DNA from: Peteryoungia algae
GTDB taxonomy: Bacteria; Pseudomonadota; Alphaproteobacteria; Rhizobiales; Rhizobiaceae
Direction: 5' to 3'
NCBI RefSeq assembly: GCF_030369675.1
Contig: NZ_CP128477.1
Location: forward strand, 3,738,501-3,802,500
DNA: 64,000 bases
Shown: one piece after another, positions 33,670 through 42,150 of the stretch
Layout: each line of letters starts with the position of its first letter
Position numbering within the stretch: the first letter of the stretch is position 1
Program-made: the position numbers and the translations under genes
The notes under the pieces: generated by a model
The model's database searches: none
What the model saw: the letters and a program-made list of their open reading frames with translations, nothing else
Told to the model about the DNA's origin: nothing

Positions 33670-34991
33670 TCGGTTTTCGGCTTCAGCCTCATGAGCAAAA
33701 GCAGGCCGCGCAACCCGAGAAACACATTGAGCGCGATCCAGAGGCCGTGATTGGAAAACAGCGGCACAAGGACTGCCACGCTCGCGAGATAGCCTGTCAG
33801 TGCGAGCAGCATCATGTTGCGCATGTCGGATGACCAGGTCGCGCCGATGAAGACGCCGTCCATGTGGAAGGCCAGCGCTCCCGTCAGTGCCGTGAAGGCA
33901 GCATAGACGAGATAGGTTTCAGCGACGCTGCGCACATCTCCGGCGGTGGTGATGAAGCCGATGATCGCGCTTCCGAATGCGAGGAAGAAGGCGAGGCTGG
34001 CAAGCGCCAGGCCGAAGGACCAGAGACCCGTCAGTTTGACTGCACGCTCGAAGGCCGGGCGTTGCCGGCCGCCGATTGTCTCGCCGGTGATCTGTTCGGC
34101 CGCCGTCGCCATGCCGTCGAGATAGAAACTCGCGATCATGAAGAAATTCATCAATACTGCATTGGCAGCCAGGGTTACCGCACCAAAGCCGGCCCCGATG
34201 CGGGTCATGACGGTGAAGGCCGTGATCAGCGAGAAGGTGCGGATGAGGATGTCCCGGTTGAGCCGGAGGAGTGCCATCAGCTTTACACGGTCGGTGACCA
34301 TCGAGACCTGCGGGACGGCGTCGCGACCGTAGCGCCAGAAGATGAAGGCGAAGCCGGCGACCATGGCGACGAACTCGCCGATCACCGTTGCCCAGGCAAC
34401 CCCTGCAATGCCGTAGCCGTAGGTAAGGCCGAGCAGGATCGACATGGCAATGTTGACGCCATTGAGCAGGATCTGCAGGGCAAGGCCGACGGAACCCAGT
34501 CCGCGTCCAAGCACGAAGCCGAGCAGGGTGAAGTTGGACAACGTCACAGGGGCGGCGAGAATGCGGATGCCGATATAGGTCGCAGCCGCCGCCTGAACGT
34601 CGCCATCTGCGCCCATGAGCGGCGGTCCGAAGCCGACGATGGCGGGGGAGGCGATGAGGATCAGCAGGCCAAAGCCGAGCGACAGAACGATGGAGCGCCA
34701 GAAGACGGCAAAGAGTTCGAGCGCTTCTCCGCGTCCCTGCGCCTGGGCGACGAGCGCCGTGGTCGAGGCTCTCAGGAAATTGAGGCTGGCGAAGAGCAGG
34801 TCGAAAAGCGCCGCCGCAATCGCAAGCCCCGCGAGCTGGGCAGCTTCGCCACTTCTCCCCACGACAGCGGTATCGGTGAGGCCGAGCAGCGGCGTGGTGA
34901 TGAAGCCCAGCGTCATGGGCACCGCGATCGCAAGCACGGAGCGGTGGCTGACCGTAATCGGCCTTGAAACGAAAGATGATGGGCTGTGCAT
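33645..34991 (-). CDS. MATE family efflux transporter (DinF-like)
   Basis: A 448-residue inner-membrane exporter with 12 predicted helices in two homologous bundles, driven by H+ or Na+, for cationic drugs or metabolites. Family marks: AIAVPMTLGFITTPLLGLTD and TAVVGRSGEAAQLAGLAIA near the start, STTALVAQAQGRGE near 80, and the second-half counterpart AANAVLMNFFMIASFYLDGM then AEQITGETIGG. The D in LTDTAVVG is the conserved helix-1 acid of the DinF branch. Start at 34991 (ATG with GGAG 8 bases upstream) rather than 35027. Convergent with pyrD with overlapping ends. Confidence 0.9.
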   Translation of the reverse strand: MHSPSSFVSRPITVSHRSVLAIAVPMTLGFITTPLLGLTDTAVVGRSGEAAQLAGLAIAAALFDLLFASLNFLRASTTALVAQAQGRGEALELFAVFWRSIVLSLGFGLLILIASPAIVGFGPPLMGADGDVQAAAATYIGIRILAAPVTLSNFTLLGFVLGRGLGSVGLALQILLNGVNIAMSILLGLTYGYGIAGVAWATVIGEFVAMVAGFAFIFWRYGRDAVPQVSMVTDRVKLMALLRLNRDILIRTFSLITAFTVMTRIGAGFGAVTLAANAVLMNFFMIASFYLDGMATAAEQITGETIGGRQRPAFERAVKLTGLWSFGLALASLAFFLAFGSAIIGFITTAGDVRSVAETYLVYAAFTALTGALAFHMDGVFIGATWSSDMRNMMLLALTGYLASVAVLVPLFSNHGLWIALNVFLGLRGLLLLMRLKPKTDQTFTDSQ

Positions 34992-35027
34992 AAATCGCTC
35001 CGGTGGGGACCGGAGCGGGAGAATCAC

Positions 35028-35525
35028 TCAGGCCGAGAGCACCATGGCCCAGTAGGGGCGGTTGCCGGAAGAGGAATCCCAGGCGACGGCGACGCCGAGT
35101 CCGTTGAAGCCACCGAGCATATTGTCGAGATGCCGCTTCGAATCGATCCAGGCTTGTACGGCCCGTTCGACCGTGTCCTGGCCAGCCGCGATGTTTTCCG
35201 CTGCCGGCAAGGGCACGTCATGGCCCTTCATGCGGGCACCGAAACTGTCATTGAAGCCTATCAGATGCGACATCTGACCGGCGCGTGCCATGCGCTTGGC
35301 TTGAGCAACCGCCGCGACCTCTGCCGATCGGCCGCGCGAGAGCGACGAAAGACCGCGTGATTGCCGAAGCCGGTTGACCAAGGGCAACGCTGCCGCGGTC
35401 TCGGCCCGCGACTGGCCCTCGCCAGGATTGAGAATGTCCGTCGAGCGGCAGCCGGCGATCGTGGCTGTCAGGAGACCGGCCGAGATCAGAAGCAGCCGGC
35501 GACGGGGAAGGGTGATCTCGGCCAT
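35028..35525 (-). CDS. CAP-domain lipoprotein
   Basis: A 165-residue secreted CAP/SCP (cysteine-rich secretory, PR-1-like) protein. A basic start RRR, hydrophobic LLLISAGLLTATIAGC with a lipobox Cys near residue 26, then the CAP domain: LPLVNRLRQSRGLSSLSRG, AKRMARAGQMSHLIGFNDSF (His of the CAP cavity), GHDVPLPAAENIAAGQD (Glu) and HLDNMLGGFNGLGVAVAWD, ending in a beta strand RPYWAMVL. Lipid-anchored in the envelope is inferred. Bacterial CAP proteins lack a settled activity. Start at 35525; a TTG further upstream is less likely. The DUF6460 gene precedes it on the same strand with 7 bp between. Confidence 0.85.
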   Translation of the reverse strand: MAEITLPRRRLLLISAGLLTATIAGCRSTDILNPGEGQSRAETAAALPLVNRLRQSRGLSSLSRGRSAEVAAVAQAKRMARAGQMSHLIGFNDSFGARMKGHDVPLPAAENIAAGQDTVERAVQAWIDSKRHLDNMLGGFNGLGVAVAWDSSSGNRPYWAMVLSA

Positions 35526-35532
35526 CGGCGGC

Positions 35533-35799
35533 TCAGTTCCGGGACGCAAAGAGGCGCAGCAGAATAAAGGCCGGAATGACGACCGTTGCGCCGATCAGCA
35601 GATATTGACCGACGCGACCCAGCGCATCGAAGCCCGTGTACCAGATGTCGAGGATGAAATGGCGGATACCGTCAAGGAGGTCGACCGGATCGAGCCCGAA
35701 GATCGACATCACGAAGCCGACGATGAGCGAAACGACGATCAGCTTGACGAGCGTGCGGCCCGGAGTGTCGCCGAGAAATCGATTGATGCCATCCGCCAT
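35533..35799 (-). CDS. Small membrane protein (DUF6460-like)
   Basis: An 88-residue integral membrane protein with two helices: VKLIVVSLIVGFVMSIFGLD (about 18-38) and YLLIGATVVIPAFILLRLFA (about 66-86). Between them lies GIRHFILDIWYTGFDALGRVG. This pattern (INRFLGDTPGRTLVKL at the start, IPAFILLRL at the end) matches a conserved rhizobial family that I recall as DUF6460. The function is unknown. Start ATG 35799 with AGGAG 6 bases upstream. It is probably transcribed with the CAP lipoprotein. Confidence 0.8.
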   Translation of the reverse strand: MADGINRFLGDTPGRTLVKLIVVSLIVGFVMSIFGLDPVDLLDGIRHFILDIWYTGFDALGRVGQYLLIGATVVIPAFILLRLFASRN

Positions 35800-35949
35800 T
35801 CGTATCTCCTGTTGTCGTCCGCTGATATGGGCGCGGTCCGCCCGCCCCGCAAGCCGGCGAAGCAGGCACCCATTAGCACTTGAGTTTTTTCCGGCGATCG
35901 GTCAAGACCGCGCGCCGTCTCCATGCTGGAAGGCGCGAGGATCTCTTCG

Positions 35950-36888
35950 ATGCAGCCTACCCAGTTTTCGTCCGGCGACGTCATCGCCGACCGTCGTGCC
36001 GACTATGCCCGCATGCTTGCCGAGAATGGCGAACATGAGGCAGCGGTGGAATTGATGGAGCAGGCGCTTGAACTCGTGCCTGACTGGCCGGCCGGCCTTG
36101 TCACGTTCGCGGACTATGCCGAAAAGGCGAGCCTGGTGGAAAAGGCGATCCTTGCCCTGAGGCGCCTGCTCGACCTGGACCCTGAAGATCTTTTCGGCGC
36201 ACAGCTGAAACTTGCGCTTCTGGGGGCGGAAGAAGTTCCTGACCAGCCGCCCTCCCGTTATGTGGAGGCTTTATTCGATGAGTATGCCGACCGCTTCGAT
36301 GCAGCACTCGTGGAACGGCTGGGCTACGCGGTCCCGGCCGAGCTCGCACAGCTGATTGCCGAACATGCCGACCGGCACTTCGAGATTGTCGCCGATCTCG
36401 GCTGTGGTACAGGCCTCTTCGGCGCTGAGATCCGCGACAGGGTCACTCGCCTCGAGGGCTTCGACCTCTCGGTCAACATGCTGGCCAAGGCTGAGGAAAA
36501 GGGCCTATACGATCTACTGGCCAAGTCCGACCTCTCGCTTGATCCGCCAGGTTCAGGACTTTTCGACGATGGCCTCGCAGAAGGCCGCTGCGACCTCATC
36601 TCCGCTGCCGACGTGCTGATGTATCTCGGCGATCTCGCCAATGCCTTCACGCTGGCGGGTCGGCTTGCAAAACCTGGTGCGCTATTCGCATTTTCGGTCG
36701 AAGATGCCGGCGAGGGAGACGGGTTTCTGTTGGCGCCGAGCCTGCGCTATGCCCATACCGAACAGCATGTTCGGCAGCGTCTCGCTGAAAATGGCTTCGA
36801 TGTGCTTATTCTGACCCGGACCACCATTCGCATGGATGGCGGAGAACCGGTCTTCGGCATTCTGTTTCTTGCGAGCCGAATAGGCTGA
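35950..36888 (+). CDS. TPR-containing class I SAM methyltransferase
   Basis: A 312-residue protein. Residues ~10-90 form TPR-like helices (MLAENGEHEAAVELMEQALE, then AILALRRLLDLDPEDLFGAQ), with a linker PSRYVEALFDEYADRFDAAL typical of this family. The methyltransferase domain begins near 137: VADLGCGTGLFGAEIRD (motif I, SAM binding), GFDLSVNMLAKAEEKGLYD (motif II acid) and LISAADVLMYLGDLANAFT. It resembles predicted TPR methyltransferases whose substrate is unknown; proteins or small metabolites are possible. Start 35950 follows GAGGA by 8 bases; an earlier ATG (35923) lacks a site. Confidence 0.85.
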   Translation: MQPTQFSSGDVIADRRADYARMLAENGEHEAAVELMEQALELVPDWPAGLVTFADYAEKASLVEKAILALRRLLDLDPEDLFGAQLKLALLGAEEVPDQPPSRYVEALFDEYADRFDAALVERLGYAVPAELAQLIAEHADRHFEIVADLGCGTGLFGAEIRDRVTRLEGFDLSVNMLAKAEEKGLYDLLAKSDLSLDPPGSGLFDDGLAEGRCDLISAADVLMYLGDLANAFTLAGRLAKPGALFAFSVEDAGEGDGFLLAPSLRYAHTEQHVRQRLAENGFDVLILTRTTIRMDGGEPVFGILFLASRIG

Positions 36889-36914
36889 GAAGCAGCTTTC
36901 TTGCGATTTGCCTC

Positions 36915-36945
36915 ATAGGTCAGCTTTGCTGACCTATCGTTCTTG
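36915..36945 (+). terminator. Hairpin after the methyltransferase gene
   Basis: ATAGGTCAGC (36915-36924) and GCTGACCTAT (36928-36937) form a perfect 10-bp stem with a 3-base loop, followed by a T-rich but interrupted tract (CGTTCTTGTTTT). Confidence 0.7.
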
Positions 36946-37001
36946 TTTTCCAGGGGATCTCGGGTACCATTTCACTTGGGAGGTCAGTTCTGGAGAGCGA
37001 G

Positions 37002-37640
37002 ATGGCGCAGTTGACGAGCATGCTGGGAATCTGGAATTCGAATCCGACCCGCCACACACCTGCGGAAGATCTGCAGGGCCTCGTGGCCGGTAGTCTCATC
37101 GCCGCACTTGGCCTCTACTTTTTGGCGCAGGTTGGCCTTTTGACTGGCGGCATGGCCGGTCTCGCCTTCGTCCTGCACTATTGGAGCGGCTGGAGCTTCG
37201 GTCTCCTCTTCTTCCTGCTCAATCTGCCATTCTACCTCCTGTCGCTGCGTCGCGTCGGCCTCGATTTCACCATCAAGACCTTCGTGGCCGTCGGCCTCAC
37301 CTCCTTTATCGTCGAAATCGAAAGCCGCTTCCTGGTCATCCAGAGCATCGCACCGGTCTGGGCGGCTGTTCTCGGCGGCCTGCTGCTCGGCTTCGGCCTG
37401 CTGGCGCTTTACCGCCACCGCGCCAGCCTCGGCGGCCTTGGCATACTCGCCGTCTATATCCAGGACCGCTTCGGCATCCGCGCCGGCCTCGTACAGCTCG
37501 TCTTCGACCTCTGCGTCATGGCGCTGGCCTTTGCCGTCGTCAGCCCCTCGGTGGTGCTCTATTCGGTGATCGGTGCCGTAGTGCTGAACCTGTTCCTTGC
37601 GATCAATCACCGCTCGGATCGATACATCGCGCTGCGATGA
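37002..37640 (+). CDS. YitT family membrane protein
   Basis: A 212-residue protein of the YitT/DUF161 family with five or six membrane helices and no C-terminal DUF2179 domain. Segments: LVAGSLIAALGLYFLAQVGL near 25, then the glycine-rich LTGGMAGLAFVLHYWSGWSF (the GG of the family), LLFFLLNLPFYLLSLRRVG, VWAAVLGGLLLGFGLLALYR, then SLGGLGILAVYIQDRFGIRA and a last helix VLYSVIGAVVLNLFLAI. Transport or channel function is suspected but not shown. Start ATG 37002 with GGAGAG upstream. The next gene starts 58 bp downstream. Confidence 0.88.
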   Translation: MAQLTSMLGIWNSNPTRHTPAEDLQGLVAGSLIAALGLYFLAQVGLLTGGMAGLAFVLHYWSGWSFGLLFFLLNLPFYLLSLRRVGLDFTIKTFVAVGLTSFIVEIESRFLVIQSIAPVWAAVLGGLLLGFGLLALYRHRASLGGLGILAVYIQDRFGIRAGLVQLVFDLCVMALAFAVVSPSVVLYSVIGAVVLNLFLAINHRSDRYIALR

Positions 37641-37698
37641 TGCCCGGGGGGATGCTTTCGCCTCTTCTCTTTCGTCGTCCGTCCACTACCTTGGGGCG

Positions 37699-40218
37699 GT
37701 GACGACAGCTGATTCCACCCATTCCCTTCTGCCTGCCCCCTTCCTCCGCTGGTTCGGTGAAAAGGGCTGGCAGCCGCGTGACCATCAGCTGGAGCTGCTG
37801 GCCCGGGCGAGATCTGGGGAGGATGGCGGCGAAAGCCTTCTGTTGATCGCCCCGACCGGCGCGGGCAAGACGCTCGCCGGCTTCCTGTCGTCGCTGACCG
37901 AATTGACGGAGCGCGGGCGCAAGAAACCGGGGGAGGCCTTCACCGGGATACACACGCTCTACATCTCGCCGCTCAAGGCGCTTGCCGTTGATGTTGAGCG
38001 CAACCTGATGAAGCCCGTCACCGAGATGGGACTTCCGATCACGATCGAGAACCGGACCGGCGACACCCCGGCGCACAAGCGCCAGCGGCAGAAGACCAAT
38101 CCGCCGGATATTCTTCTGACGACCCCGGAGCAGGTGGCGCTCTTGCTCTCCCATTCCGATGCTGTCCGCTTCTTCAAGGATCTGCGCTACGTCATCTTCG
38201 ACGAACTGCATTCCCTGGTCACCTCGAAGCGCGGCCATCTGTTGTCGCTCGGTCTCGCGCGCTTGAGGAAGCTCGCCCCCGGTCTCAAGACCATTGGCCT
38301 CTCCGCGACCGTCGCGCAACCGATGGACCTGCGCCGCTGGCTGGTCGCCCAGCCGGAGGAGGGTGAGGCGGCGGCCGGTCTGATCACGGTCGAGGGCGGT
38401 GCCAGACCCGATATCACCATCCTGCAAACCGAAGATCGCATTCCGTGGTCCGGGCATCGCGCGGTCTATGCCATTCCCGAGATCTACCGGATACTCAAGG
38501 ACTTTCAGACGACGCTGCTCTTCGTCAACACCCGCTCCCAGGCCGAAATGCTCTTCCAGGAACTCTGGACGGTCAATGATGACAACCTGCCGATCGCGCT
38601 GCATCACGGCTCGCTCGATGTCTCGCAACGCCGCAAGGTGGAAGCGGCCATGGCCGAGAACCGGTTGCGGGCTGTCGTTGCGACCTCCACGCTCGATCTT
38701 GGCATCGACTGGGGGGACGTCGATCTCGTCATCCATGTCGGTGCGCCCAAGGGTGCCTCCCGGCTTGCCCAGCGTATCGGTCGCGCAAACCACCGCATGG
38801 ATGAGCCGTCGCGGGCAATCCTGGTGCCGGCCAATCGATTCGAGGTGATGGAGTGCCAGGCGGCTCTCGATGCGAACTATATCGGCGCACAGGACACGCC
38901 CCCGGTCGGAGAGGGTTCGCTCGACGTGCTGGCCCAGCATGTGCTTGGCATGGCCTGTGCGGATGCCTTCGACGAGGAAGAGCTGTTCCGCGAGGTGACG
39001 ACGGCGCTGCCCTATGCCTCCCTGCCGCGTGAGACCTTTGCCCGCATCGTCGATTTCGTCGCGACCGGCGGCTATGCGCTTCGAACCTACGAGCGCTACG
39101 CCCGCATCCGCCGCCGCAAGGACGGTTTATGGCGCGTCTCCAACCCGCAGGTCGCTCAGCAATATCGCCTGAACCTCGGCACCATCGTCGAGATGCCCAT
39201 GCTGAATGTCCGGCTGGTCAAGCGCAATCATCTCGGCTCGATCGGGCGCGGCGGCATGACGCTCGGCAAGGTCGAGGAGTATTTCTTCGAGCAGCTGACC
39301 CAGGGCGATACCTTCCTCTTTTCCGGCAAGGTGCTGCGCTTCGAGGGTATCAGGGACAATGAGTGTCTCGTGTCGAACGCTTTCTCGATGGATCCGAAGA
39401 TTCCGGCTTATGCCGGCGGCAAATTTCCGCTCTCGACCTATCTCGCCGAGCAGGTTCGCGCCATGCTCGACGATCCCGGGCGTCGTTCTAGCCTGCCCGA
39501 TCAGGTGCGCGACTGGCTGTCGCTGCAGGCGGAGAAGTCGGTTCTGCCAAAGCGCGGCGATTTGCTGATCGAGACTTTCCCGCGCGGCGAGCGCTTCTAC
39601 ATGGTGATCTATGCCTTCGAGGGCCGGCTGGCGCACCAGACGCTCGGCATGCTGCTCACCCGCCGGCTGGAGCGCATGCGGGCAAAGCCCTTGGGCTTCG
39701 TCGCGACGGATTATGCACTCGCAATCTGGGCCTTGGAGGACATGGGCTCGCTGATCGCGCGGGGAGCACTCAGCCTCGCAGACCTCTTCGATCAGGACAT
39801 GCTGGGCGACGATCTCGAGACCTGGCTCGACGAGAGCTTCATGCTGAAGCGCACCTTCCGCAATTGCGCCGTGATTGCCGGCCTGATCGAGCAACGCCAT
39901 CCCGGCAAGGAGAAATCAGGCCGGCAGGTGACGGTCTCCTCCGACCTGATCTACGACGTGCTGCGTACCCACGAGCCGGATCATATCCTGATGCAGGCAA
40001 CGCGACAGGATGCCGCTGCCGGACTTTTGGACATCGCCCGCCTTGCCGATATGCTGGAGCGAATCAAAGGGCATATCCTGCACAAGCGCCTGAGCCAGAT
40101 TTCGCCGCTCGCCGTACCCGTGATGCTGGAGATCGGCAAGGAACCCGTGGCGGGAGAGGCCCAGGAACATGTACTGTCCATGGCGGCAGACGATCTGATC
40201 GCCGAAGCCATGGCGTGA
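37699..40218 (+). CDS. Ligase-associated DNA damage response DEXH box helicase (Lhr-like)
   Basis: A superfamily 2 ATP-dependent DNA helicase of about 839 residues, the Lhr-core type. Motif I is LLIAPTGAGKTLAG near 50; Ia is YISPLKALAVD near 93; motif II is FDELHSL near 165; motif III is LSATVAQPMDLRRW near 195. TLLFVNTRSQAEMLF lies near 250, and motifs V/VI are TSTLDLGIDWGDVDLVIHVG then RIGRANHRMDEPSRA near 335-370. The winged-helix and Lhr C-terminal domains follow. In this family the gene usually neighbours a DNA ligase, an exonuclease and PdeM; here only pdeM follows. GTG at 37699 is used as start because the conserved sequence begins after it; the ORF to the left overlaps yitT. Confidence 0.9.
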   Translation: MTTADSTHSLLPAPFLRWFGEKGWQPRDHQLELLARARSGEDGGESLLLIAPTGAGKTLAGFLSSLTELTERGRKKPGEAFTGIHTLYISPLKALAVDVERNLMKPVTEMGLPITIENRTGDTPAHKRQRQKTNPPDILLTTPEQVALLLSHSDAVRFFKDLRYVIFDELHSLVTSKRGHLLSLGLARLRKLAPGLKTIGLSATVAQPMDLRRWLVAQPEEGEAAAGLITVEGGARPDITILQTEDRIPWSGHRAVYAIPEIYRILKDFQTTLLFVNTRSQAEMLFQELWTVNDDNLPIALHHGSLDVSQRRKVEAAMAENRLRAVVATSTLDLGIDWGDVDLVIHVGAPKGASRLAQRIGRANHRMDEPSRAILVPANRFEVMECQAALDANYIGAQDTPPVGEGSLDVLAQHVLGMACADAFDEEELFREVTTALPYASLPRETFARIVDFVATGGYALRTYERYARIRRRKDGLWRVSNPQVAQQYRLNLGTIVEMPMLNVRLVKRNHLGSIGRGGMTLGKVEEYFFEQLTQGDTFLFSGKVLRFEGIRDNECLVSNAFSMDPKIPAYAGGKFPLSTYLAEQVRAMLDDPGRRSSLPDQVRDWLSLQAEKSVLPKRGDLLIETFPRGERFYMVIYAFEGRLAHQTLGMLLTRRLERMRAKPLGFVATDYALAIWALEDMGSLIARGALSLADLFDQDMLGDDLETWLDESFMLKRTFRNCAVIAGLIEQRHPGKEKSGRQVTVSSDLIYDVLRTHEPDHILMQATRQDAAAGLLDIARLADMLERIKGHILHKRLSQISPLAVPVMLEIGKEPVAGEAQEHVLSMAADDLIAEAMA

Positions 40219-40265
40219 ACCATGCGGAGCGGCTATGACGGCACCGGGCACTGCGGAATGAGCAA

Positions 40266-40991
40266 ATGACGGGTATGATGGCGAGGCGCCTTGCGCCGAT
40301 CGAGACAGTGGAGACGACGACCGAGATTGCCGTCTCGGGCGTGGCCGCAGTCTGTGATCTCACCGGCGCCATGTACCTGCCTGATCACCGCACCCTCGTC
40401 GTGTCCGACCTGCATCTCGAAAAGGGGGCTGCTTTCGCCAGACGAGGTCAGCTGCTGCCGCCCTATGACACGCTTGCCACGCTGCGCCTGCTGGAGAGTG
40501 TGGTTGCGCGCTACCAGCCGGCGACGATCATCAGTCTGGGTGACAATTTCCATGACCGCGTCGGTTCGGCCCTGATGCCCTCCGTGTTCCGGGAAATGAT
40601 CCTGGGCCTCGCCGGTGGACGGGAGATCGTCTGGATCAACGGCAATCATGATCCGGATGGCACCACCGCTCTGCCAGGGACGTCGATGGATGAGTTCTCG
40701 CTTTCTGGCCTCACCTTTCGTCACGAGCCGTCGCTCGCCCATGGCAAGGGCGAGGTGGCCGGTCATCTTCACCCGTCCGCCACCGTCCGCCGCCGTGAAA
40801 AATCAGTTCGGCGCCCGTGCTTTGCGACTGACGGACTACGCATGGTCATGCCATCCTTCGGCGTCACAACGGGTGGCCTCGACCTTCGCCACAAGGCCTT
40901 CACAGGCCTCTTTGCCCGCACGGAACTGATCGCACACCTTCTCGGCCGCGACCGGATTTATTCGGTGCGCTTCGGCAACCTCCTCGGCTGA
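40266..40991 (+). CDS. pdeM: Ligase-associated DNA damage response endonuclease PdeM
   Basis: A 241-residue calcineurin-like metallophosphoesterase that works with the Lhr-type helicase in DNA repair. All metal motifs are present: SDLHLEKGAAF near 49, GDNFHDRVG near 93, NGNHDPDG near 125 and HLHPSATV near 162. The start MTGMMARRLAPIE is long by a few residues; ATGs at 40266 and 40275-40278 are possible. It follows the helicase by 47 bp with no terminator, so both are likely one operon. Endonuclease function rests on the family assignment. Confidence 0.88.
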   Translation: MTGMMARRLAPIETVETTTEIAVSGVAAVCDLTGAMYLPDHRTLVVSDLHLEKGAAFARRGQLLPPYDTLATLRLLESVVARYQPATIISLGDNFHDRVGSALMPSVFREMILGLAGGREIVWINGNHDPDGTTALPGTSMDEFSLSGLTFRHEPSLAHGKGEVAGHLHPSATVRRREKSVRRPCFATDGLRMVMPSFGVTTGGLDLRHKAFTGLFARTELIAHLLGRDRIYSVRFGNLLG

Positions 40992-41000
40992 GCTTGCCGT

Positions 41001-41555
41001 TCAGTTCGACTTGACCGCATAGCGCAGGATCACGGCACCGGTGTCGACCGGCCGCGCCTCAAGCAGCGCCAGCTTCTTTTCAAAGCCCGGTTTGAACAGC
41101 GGATTGCCCTTTCCGAGCAGCACGGGCGCCAGGCAAATCCGGATCTCGTCCATCAGTCCCGCCTCCAGCAAAGTGTGCTGCAACTCTGCGCTGCCGAAGA
41201 CGAAAATGGTCTCGCCCGGCAGCAATTTCATCGCCTGCAGGTCGGAAACGGCATCCGAGAGAACGCGCGTGTTGTTCCACTGCGCTTCCGTCAAGCTTCG
41301 ACTGGCAACACCCTTGGCCTTGGCATTCATATAGGCCTTGATCTCAGGTTCTTCCGTCGTTTCCTGCCAGTGGGCGGCCATGCCTTCATAGGTCTTGCGA
41401 CCGAAGACGATGAAATCGGTCTCCTCGCCCAGGGACACTGCATAGCGGCGCAGGTCCTCTCCCCAGACGGTGTGGTGGAAGGACAGGTCCCAGGGCGTCT
41501 CGCCCTCGAAAAATCCGTCCAGCGACATCAGGTTCCAGCCAATCAGCTTACGCAT
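41001..41555 (-). CDS. Dihydrofolate reductase-like (RibD C-terminal) protein
   Basis: A 184-residue NADPH-dependent reductase fold, in the family called dihydrofolate reductase-like or RibD_C. It opens RKLIGWNLMSLDGFFEGETP, with DFIVFGRKTYEGMAAHWQ near 62, LLPGETIFVFGSAELQHTLL near 120 (the FGS dinucleotide loop) and DEIRICLAPVLLGKGNPLF near 145. It is unlikely to be the housekeeping FolA; the true substrate is unknown. Start ATG 41555 with GGGAGGAT upstream. It is divergent from an HxlR regulator whose operator copies occupy the 90-bp spacer, so control by that regulator is likely. Confidence 0.88.
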   Translation of the reverse strand: MRKLIGWNLMSLDGFFEGETPWDLSFHHTVWGEDLRRYAVSLGEETDFIVFGRKTYEGMAAHWQETTEEPEIKAYMNAKAKGVASRSLTEAQWNNTRVLSDAVSDLQAMKLLPGETIFVFGSAELQHTLLEAGLMDEIRICLAPVLLGKGNPLFKPGFEKKLALLEARPVDTGAVILRYAVKSN

Positions 41556-41568
41556 CTCGATCCTCCCA

Positions 41569-41633
41569 AAACCGATTGCATATTGAAACTGGTTGATCGG
41601 TAGCGCATCTGGTGGCAAGACGCAATCAGTTTC
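41569..41633. promoter_or_regulatory. Putative HxlR operator array
   Basis: Three copies of a GAAACTGRTTG motif lie in the 90-bp spacer: AAACCGATTG at 41569-41578, GAAACTGGTTG at 41585-41595 and its inverted counterpart CAATCAGTTTC at 41623-41633. The last two are an inverted repeat with one mismatch. Confidence 0.55.
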
Positions 41634-41645
41634 GGGAGGCGGGAA

Positions 41646-42146
41646 ATGACATCGCAACGATCGGGCTGCCCCATCAATCTGACATTGGAAGTGCTCGGCG
41701 ATCGCTGGAGCCTGATCGTCATCCGCGACGTGATGTTCGGAAACCGCCGGCATTTCCGCGAACTCTTGCAGAACTCCGAAGAAGGTATCGCCTCGAACAT
41801 CCTGGCCGATCGGCTGAAGCGTCTCGTCGCCCAGGGGCTACTTGCTCGCGCCGACGATCCGACACATCGCCAAAAAGGCATATACACCCTGACCGAACCT
41901 GCCATCCAGCTGGTTCCCATGCTCGCCATGATGGGCGCCTGGGGGCGGAAGCACCGTCCGGTCAGCGAAGATCTGGCCGTCCGCGCCGAAATTCTCGAAC
42001 GTGGCGGCGCGCCGCTCTGGGAAGCATTCATGGCAGAGCTCAGGGTGATCCATCTGGGCGCCGAGCGCGAAGCCGGAGCCCGCGACGTTCTGCGCGAACT
42101 GACGGAAGCCTATCTCGACGTCAAGGCACGCATGGCCGCCGGGTGA
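41646..42146 (+). CDS. HxlR-family transcriptional regulator
   Basis: A 166-residue winged-helix regulator, MarR-related. The HxlR domain covers residues 8-105: CPINLTLEVLGDRWSLIVIR (the conserved sensing Cys8), DVMFGNRRHFRELLQNSEEG, IASNILADRLKRLVAQGLLA and YTLTEPAIQLVPML. A C-terminal helical extension follows. HxlR proteins often respond to aldehydes or electrophiles through the N-terminal Cys. It is divergent from the reductase-like gene, the usual arrangement for a regulator and its target. Start ATG 41646 has GGGAGGCGGG upstream. Confidence 0.9.
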   Translation: MTSQRSGCPINLTLEVLGDRWSLIVIRDVMFGNRRHFRELLQNSEEGIASNILADRLKRLVAQGLLARADDPTHRQKGIYTLTEPAIQLVPMLAMMGAWGRKHRPVSEDLAVRAEILERGGAPLWEAFMAELRVIHLGAEREAGARDVLRELTEAYLDVKARMAAG

Positions 42147-42150
42147 GCCC

